From positions 1 through 64,000 of the forward strand of contig JASJFT010000109.1 in assembly GCA_030770425.1 (NCBI GenBank): a stretch of DNA of 64,000 bases. Reading direction: 5' to 3'. Positions within the stretch are counted from its first letter, which is position 1. Each line of letters begins with the position of its first letter. The position numbers and the translations under genes were made by a program. Below the pieces are notes generated by a model. It saw only the letters and a list, made by a program, of their open reading frames with translations. It made no database searches and was not told where the DNA came from. This DNA is from Darksidea phi (Eukaryota; Ascomycota; Dothideomycetes; Pleosporales; Lentitheciaceae). Of this stretch, positions 56,512-64,000 are shown piece after piece.

Positions 56512-56861
56512 AATATTATATAATAATAATCTAATTAATCTATATCTTAATATATAGAGTAAGTAGAGTATAATAGATAATAATCTAGTTAATCTATACC
56601 TTAGTATATAGAGTAAATAGAGTACTAGAATTAAGAATAGATATAAGAGAGTAGAGAATCTTCTTCTTTATCTTAATTCTTTATAGTTAATCTCTTTAGT
56701 TTATCTAAGTACTTATAAATAAGATTAAATCTTCTTCTAAGTAGTTATTCTAGTAATAGAATTTATTAACTTAATCTTAATCTATTAGAATCTAACGGTA
56801 TAATAAACGTACTATCGACCTTAATCTAGATCCTATATTAAGATACGTATAATATATAATA
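56512..56861 (+). repeat. Direct repeat R2, copy 2 with an internal duplication
   Basis: Matches copy 1, but its first about 60 bp are duplicated in tandem (56512-56570 and again from about 56571). It directly precedes the gag-like start of the Gypsy relic, so it may be that element's 5' LTR. Confidence 0.7.
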
Positions 56862-59800
56862 ATATCTAAACCTCTATTTATATCTTTTACTATTATCTTA
56901 TTATAAACTTTAATAAATTTAATAGAGTTAATAAGTTTATAAGTAAGTACTAAACTAAGTATAAAAATTAAAAATATAATATCTATATTATTTATACTAT
57001 AGATAAAGTAATTTTTAATATAGAATTTAAATATATTTAATATATCTTTAGTCTTATATCTAGTAATATACTTAATATCTACTATAACTAATTTAATACT
57101 ATATAGTCTAATCTAGATAACCTAATTAAATAGAAATAATAAACTATTACTAATCTATTTAAGATTCTTAATAGCTACTATATTACTTCTAATAAATAGA
57201 TTAAGATAATTACTATATTTAATAAAGTTATTATAGATAACTAGTTATTTTTAGACTTTTAAGCTAAATTCTATAAATAGACTACTAAAGTAGAAAAAAC
57301 TAATATAGAAAAAGTTTAAACTTTATATACTAAAGTCTCTACTATACTAAGTACTATAGCTACCCTTTAAGAAAAATAATCGGACTATATAGACTATAAG
57401 AGATAGATAAAGCTCTTTATATAAATTTAAAAAAGAAAATAAGTAGAAGAATATATTAAGAGTATATATATTAACTTCTATCTAAATAATAACTAACTAA
57501 GTAATATCTTCTAGTTAGTCTTTATATCTATATTTTCTTTTCTAATAATAGTTCTAATCTATACTAGTAATCTTATAATTCTAGATATAATATATACCTT
57601 ATATACCTTCTATAAAGAATATAAGACTATTAATATCTACTTCTATTATAGTAAACTAGACTACTATAAGAATATATACCTTAAAAAGAAGAAAAATAAT
57701 AAGTAATTTAGTAGAGTTTAGAGCTAAGGGTAAGCTATATAATAAATACTTTAGAACTAATAAATAATATATATCTAGATTTAATATTCCTAATACTAAT
57801 AGGTCTAGAATTAATATATATAATCTTAATATAGCCGTCCCTAGTTCTAATATAATAACTAGAATATTAATAATTAATTTCTCTACTAATATCTATTTAA
57901 TAATCTCTTCTTTAACTATACTATAAATTAACCCTAAGGATATATTAGAACTAAAACTTTTATATCTAAGACTAAAGCCTTTTATATTAATATACTAGTT
58001 AACTCGATATTATTCTCTATAAGTATCTCTTATATTAATAACTTAAAAAATATATAATCTTTAGTTATTATTATAACTAGAGGTTAGATAGAAAGGAATT
58101 ATTAGATAAGTAATTATATTAGATTTAAACTATTCTAAATAAAAAGACCTCTCTTTAACTTAGATTTATAAATAGTAAATTATTATTTATTTATACTTCT
58201 TTTCTACTTATATATACTATTATTAATATATAAAATCTTATTAATAGTAGATACTTAGCTATTATCTTTCTTAACTAAATCTTTACTTAAAAATATACTA
58301 TTAATACCTATACTATACCTTTTCTAAGAAAGCTCTTACTAGTTAATAGTTATATTAGTAATATACTTATTTAATATACTATCTTATCTATATAAATTAG
58401 AAACTATTATAAAAACTACTTACTATATATTACTAATCTAGTCTAAAATACTTCTATTATTCTCGATCTTTCTTAGCTTTAGAAATATAACCTATCTATT
58501 AATTAGATATTAATAATAATTAATATAGATTCTTAGTACTATTAAAAATACTATTATTATAGAATTAAAATCGTATAAGTAGCTTTCTTAACTATCTCCT
58601 TTAGTAAAAATATATTAGATAAAACCGAACTACTATATTCTAAGCTATATACTAATATAATAAATTATTAACTACCTTTATATATCGAAGATATTAATAA
58701 GTATAATCTTTATTAATTAAATAAAGAGACTTTAATAGATCTACCTTCTAAACTTATACTAGGCCGCCTTTATTATAGAATAAGAAACTTAGATACTAAA
58801 TATAGAAAAATTCTAAAATATTAAGTAATTATAGTATAAAATTATATTATAACTAAATTATTACTAGCTATATAAGTAGATAGACGCTAAGTTAATTTAA
58901 AGAAATCTAAGAAAGAACTACTACTACTACTTAGTATCCTTCTACTAACTAAACTAAATTATAATCCTTTTTATATCTCTAATATTTATCTTATATAAGC
59001 TATAATCTTTATATAATTTTATAAATAACTTGATATAAAAGCTATCTATATTATATAAAATAAGCTAGACTAAGTACTTAAAGTATTACTAAAGAATAAA
59101 GAAGACTAAATTTTAAATCTTACTAAAGAAGAATTTAAAGATATTCTAAATAGTAAAATTATAATAGATCTCCTAGATAAGTTTCTACTATAGTTTTATA
59201 AATTTCTTATTAATTATAAATATATTCTATACCTTTAAGGTATTAAAGAATCGGATATTAATAAGTTTCTAGTAGGAAAACTACCTCTATTCGATAATAA
59301 GCTAAAAAAGAAACTTCTAGAATAGTTAAGGGATATAGTAGTCGGATTCCTCTTTAAAAAAGTAGACGAACTTCTACTAAGACGAGTATAGAATTATAAG
59401 ATTAATATTATCCTAAATAAAGAACTTCTATATTAAAAGAATTAATCTTTTTTTTTATTTAAACTTTATATTATATATAAATAGCTAGACGATAATTTAA
59501 ATAAGGGTTTTATCTAAGAATCCTATACGTAATATATTATTCTTCTACTTTTAATAGTAAAACTAGATAAAGAAATATATATATATTAAGATTATAAAGG
59601 TCTAAATAATATTACTATTAAAAATTACTACCTACTATTTCTTATCTAAGAAACTCTTAATACTCTTTATAATATAAAGATATATATTAAACTTAATATT
59701 ATTATTACCTTTAATAAATTATATATTTTAGACTTTTTAAAATCTTAATTATACTATTTAGTCTTTATAATATACTAGTATTCTTTTAGAATTATATTAA

Positions 59801-62800
59801 TTATACTCTTTATAATCTATTAAACTATATCTATACTATATATCTTAATAATATCTTAGTCTACTTAAAAAATAGAAAAGAATACTAAAGGTATATTCGA
59901 GAAGTAGTTTAGAAATTAATTAATACTAATCTTTAAATTAATATTTATAAATATAAGTTTAAGATTATAAAGACTAAATATTTTAAACTTATTATCTTTT
60001 TTAGTAGTATTAAAATAGACTCTAAAAAAGTAGCTATAATTTTAAAATAGATATAATCCTCTTATCTTAAGAATCTATAAAAATTCTTAAACTTTATAAA
60101 TTTTTATTAATACTTTATTTTAGACTACTTAAAGATATATACTCTATTTAATAAACTTCTATATAAGAATATATTATAGAACTAGACTACTAAATAAATA
60201 ATTATTTTTAAAGTACTTAAGAATTCCTTTACTATAGTACTAGTATTAATAATATACGACTTTACTAAGAAGATAGTTCTAGAAATTAAGACTTTTAATT
60301 AGGTATTAGGTAGTATTCTCTTCTAATATAATAATAATAGTATTCTATATATAGTCGTCTACTTTTTAAGTAAATATAGTACTACTAAATATAATTATAA
60401 GATCTATAATAAAGAATTATTAGTAATTATTAAGTTCTTAGAAGAATAATAACTAGAACTCTAAGAAATTATAGAACTATTTAAAATTATTACTAATTAT
60501 AAGAATCTAGAATACTTTATAACTATAAAGATATTATTATAATATTAAGTTTATTAGTCAGAGTTTCTATTATAATTTAATTTTAAGATTATTTATTAAT
60601 TAGGTTTAAAAGCTATATAACTAGATATACTAAGTAGAATACTAAAGAATTAACTAAATAAAAATAATACTTCTAATAATAAAGTAAAAAATAAACTATA
60701 AATAGTACTTCTACTAGAAGTTCTTAGTAATAAAGTTCTAAAAGATCTTCTTAACTAAAATTTTATAAGTATAATACTACTAATTCTTTTTATTATAGAT
60801 TAATCTATTAACGAACTAATTAACTCTATATACTCTACTATACTAATAATTATAAAGATAATTACTACTCTTTTAAATCTAAATATAAGATACTAGTTAA
60901 AATATTTTCGAAAAATTATATAGGTATTAATACTAAACTTTATACTTTATTAAGACTATATATAATATTAAGAATATCTCTTTATATTATCTTATAATAA
61001 ACTTTATATATAAATCTTATACTAAATATATAATTCTATACCTACTAGATATTCGAAATAGATTAAAATAATAGAACTAGTTATTTAAGACTATTAATAG
61101 TTATATATAATATATAATATTAAAATTTATATCTAAGTATATAAACTTTATATCTAAATTAAAAGTTCTAAATTATTATTTTAAGAATTTCTTAAGTTCT
61201 TACTAGTTCTATTCTAGATATAGTTTAATATCTCTATTAACTATATTACCCTACTTTTAGAATTATAATAATACGATTATATATATAAATATATTCTTAT
61301 TATAATCTATAAACTTATAAAGATATATTATATTATTTCTATTAGAAAAATTAATATATTTAAGTTAATCGATATCTTTATATCTTAAGTTTACTCCCTT
61401 TATAATTACCTTAATAATATTCTATCTAATTAAGAAATCTAGTTTATATTATAGTTTTAGGACTAATTATCTATAAGATTTAGAATTATACTAAAATACT
61501 TTTTATTATTCTATCTTAAGACTAATAGCTAGACTAAGTAAGTAAATAGTAGTATTAAAGTATACCTTTAGGTATTTATAAATTTCTACTAAAATAACTA
61601 AATATAATAACTCTCTTTTATAAAATTTATTATAAATAATATTATCTCTAAAATAACTAGTATCTCTTTATTCTTTACTAATTATAACTTCTATCTAAAA
61701 CTTAAAGTTAAATCTAGCTAATTAATACTATTAAATCTATTCTTATCTTAATAATAGGAATTCTTTAAAGTAAATAATACTATTAATAAATTTAATTATA
61801 TTATTATCTAGCTAAAAGCTATTATTAAATAATCTATTAAGTACTATAAATATTATATAAATAAGAAGTATAAAAATATACTAAAATTTATTATAGAAGA
61901 TAAAATCTTTATAGATATAAGAAATATAAAAATTAATAAACTAATAAAAAAAGAAGATAATAAGATAGTAGATCTATTTAAAGTTTTAAAAGTTTACGAC
62001 TAAATATATACCCTAAAACTTCTAATAACTATAAAAATAGTTTTAATATTTTATAACTTACTACTCTAATTAAAATATCTCTTCTAAGGACTTCTAGAAT
62101 AAAATATAATAAATAAAGCTAAGTTCTAATATCTTAGAGAAAGAATACTTAAATAAGAAGATAGAATAGAAGAGCTAACTAAATAATAGAAATTCGAGTT
62201 CTTACTAAACTATTATAATAAGGATTTATAATAACTAATATACTTAGTTAAATAGAAATACTACTCTACTATTTAATAGCTAGTATCCGACCTAAAAGGT
62301 TAAGAAAGTATAGTTCGTTAATTTTATAATAATTATCTAAATAAATCTACCTTAAGATAGATTTAAAGAATATTAATATTAGTAAATTTTCTTTCTATAG
62401 AGCTATTCGAGATATATAGCTATTTAGAGAAGAAGTACTATTATAATATTAATCTATAATTATTTATATCTATTATATACCGTATCTATAGTTATAGTAC
62501 TCTCTTTATTAGATCTTATTATATTAGATATATATAGTCCCCGCTCGTTCTAGTATTAGCCCTTTATAATATAACTTATATTCTATCTTAACCCTAGTAT
62601 ATCTATATTATAATAACTATTTAAATAAGATAGATCTTAAGAAACTCTACTTTAAGTACTATTAACTTCTTCTTTTAAAGAAGAAGTTTAGATAGAATTA
62701 GAGATAAATACTTATATTCTTAAAAAACTAACTTTTACTCTAATTTAAGTATAGTATATATATAGTTTTTATAAAGTATATAATTAAGAAGTAGATAAGA

Positions 62801-62900
62801 ATATACTTTAGTTATTTACTTAGAATTCTAGGTATTAATAATAGCTATTAAGATAAATAATAGTATAAAGAATCGAATATAAAGGAACTAATAGGAATAA
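56862..62900 (+). mobile_element. Ty3/Gypsy retrotransposon relic, RIP-inactivated
   Basis: Plus-strand coding traces appear in Gypsy order. A gag zinc knuckle at 57638-57679 keeps CX2CX4HX4C spacing exactly, but all three Cys and the His read Tyr. The reverse-transcriptase catalytic site at 59841-59852 reads Tyr-Leu-Asn-Asn where Tyr-Leu-Asp-Asp is expected. RNase H follows at about 60.25-60.62 kb (traces such as YNNNSILY, IYNKELLVIIKFLEE, ITNYKNLEYF). Integrase should lie at about 61-62.2 kb, unresolved. Stops occur every few codons. The right end and 3' LTR were not found, so the end coordinate is approximate. Confidence 0.75.
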
Positions 62901-63450
62901 ATAAAATAAAGAATAATAAAAATATCTAGCTAAGAAGATTATTAGTAAGTAGAAAACTAAGAAGTAGTCTAGTATAGATTATCTTATTATACTAGACTAG
63001 TCTTAAAGTAGAACTTTAATAAGTATTAATAATATTATTAATATTTATAAAAAGAAGATAAAGGATTTTTACTTTATATTTTTTCTTATATAAGTAAGCC
63101 TCTTTTCTAAATAAGTCTCTTCTTTTCGAGATAGGTATAGACTAAGTCTAAGCTATAATACTTATTATTATTATTAGTAGATTATTAATATATTTAACTA
63201 TCTATATATATTATTAGTAAATTAAAAGCTATTATTATTATATAGTTACTATCTATTATGTAAGATATCGAAATATTAAAATATAATAAGGTAATTAAAA
63301 TTATAAAAAATATAACTAGTCTAAAAGCTAATATAATATTATATCGAGTAGTAGTCTAAGCTTCTAGAGAAGAGGTTATAAAGATACTATATAGATTAAA
63401 GATTTATATAGTTCTTACTTTAATTTTTATAAATTTAGTATAGTAATAAT
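62901..63450. other. AT-rich tail of the RIP block
   Basis: No gene. CA/TG steps start to reappear from about 63.25 kb, so the RIP-mutated block fades here. Confidence 0.4.
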
Positions 63451-64000
63451 TCTTACGAGTAGGATTAGGATTACCGGGTATCTTTTATATATTACGAACC
63501 TAATTAAAACTAAAACTAGAGATATTCTTTTCATCTGGTATATAGAGAGAGGTAAGTAATACGAACTAATTGAGAGTTATATAAGCGATCTCTTAGCGAA
63601 GGATAAAGAGTATAGAGAAAGGGGTAAGCAACAAGTGTTTAGTTTCAAGAAGAGAGAACATAGTAGGATTGGAAGTATTGCAGCTCTCGCGACAAGGGGC
63701 GGACACGGCGTACTTCGTCAATCGCAACGCAGATGATGACCGGACATTGGTGAAGAGACAGGACGCCTTCTGAATGCGATTGGGCCTATGCGAGACGTCT
63801 AAGATCCAAGCCTACATCTCAGATAAGGTCTCATAGGATGGGCAACATGTTCGGCGGACACAGCACGGAAGTCACCATTGATGCACTCAACACACTCTAC
63901 AAGGAGTCAACGGTCCCGGGGTCTCACGTACTCGAAACATCGATGGATGCGGTACCTAAGCTCCAACACGTTCTCGGCTATGAGGACTAGATCAAAATAG
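63451..64000 (+). other. Return to ordinary composition; possible exon fragment at 63839-63985
   Basis: Base composition becomes normal. A frame from ATG at 63839 reads 49 codons of protein-like sequence (MGNMFGGHSTEVTIDALNTL at its start) to a TAG. It may be an exon of a gene running off the window or another decayed gene; no family recognised. Confidence 0.3.

Noticed and set aside
62667..62691. 12-bp arm inverted repeat (aacttcttcttt / aaagaagaagtt)
   Set aside because: In DNA made mostly of A and T with frequent agaa/ttct words such palindromes arise by chance; no terminator role is expected in this context.
48480..63450. Centromere or CRISPR-like array in the AT-rich block
   Set aside because: The sequence resolves into LTR retrotransposons by LTRs, target duplication and polymerase traces; no regular spacer-repeat pattern. 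A centromeric location cannot be excluded but has no positive evidence.

Overview
The window is nuclear DNA of a filamentous ascomycete, most likely a Dothideomycete of the Pleosporales type. Evidence: short spliceosomal introns (about 45-75 bp) with GTRNGT donors and CTRAY branch sites; fungal families (Zn2Cys6 regulators, WSC domain, DUF7730, CSC1/OSCA channel, class II DAHP synthase); and a sharp switch between GC-balanced gene blocks and AT-rich blocks showing repeat-induced point mutation (RIP). All assignments come from reading translations and splice sites by eye; no database was searched.

Layout. 1-15.5 kb is a dense housekeeping block: a lipid phosphate phosphatase (5' end outside the window), a large tail-anchored disordered protein, a CSC1-type channel, a HYPK-like UBA protein, class II DAHP synthase, a small myristoylation-motif protein, a stand-alone transposase-N-terminus-like protein and a Zn2Cys6 regulator. 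15.5-19.2 kb is a gene graveyard with an unidentified decayed gene and a broken DUF7730 gene. 19.5-28.5 kb returns to intact genes: an unknown 545-residue protein, an Ame1/CENP-U-like kinetochore candidate, a DUF3128/CX9C-like protein, a two-domain WSC protein and a GFA-type enzyme. 29-33.4 kb is a decayed metabolic mini-cluster: a cytochrome P450 with a single nonsense codon, a divergent Zn2Cys6 regulator with several lesions, and a second P450 relic that lost its haem cysteine.

35-48 kb is accessory. A RanBP2-type zinc-finger protein is followed by a 1.2 kb insertion flanked by a 13-bp direct repeat. Next come two intact, divergently transcribed secreted-protein genes: an 892-residue cysteine-rich protein with Kex2-like sites and a glycine-zipper segment, and an aspzincin-like HELTH metalloprotease. 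They share a 1.1 kb promoter holding two separate tandem duplications. An intact DUF7730 gene, a GNAT acetyltransferase killed by three TAG codons and a small basic gene follow.

48.5-63.4 kb is a heavily RIP-mutated block almost free of CpA/TpG. It holds a complete Ty1/Copia element (256-bp LTRs, TATAA target duplication) and a Ty3/Gypsy relic whose zinc knuckle and polymerase motif are altered residue by residue through G:C to A:T transitions. Ordinary base composition returns in the last 500 bp.

The clearest theme is RIP around repeats together with TAG nonsense codons in nearby single-copy genes. The most interesting intact locus is the secreted-protein/metalloprotease pair at 37.7-43.4 kb.
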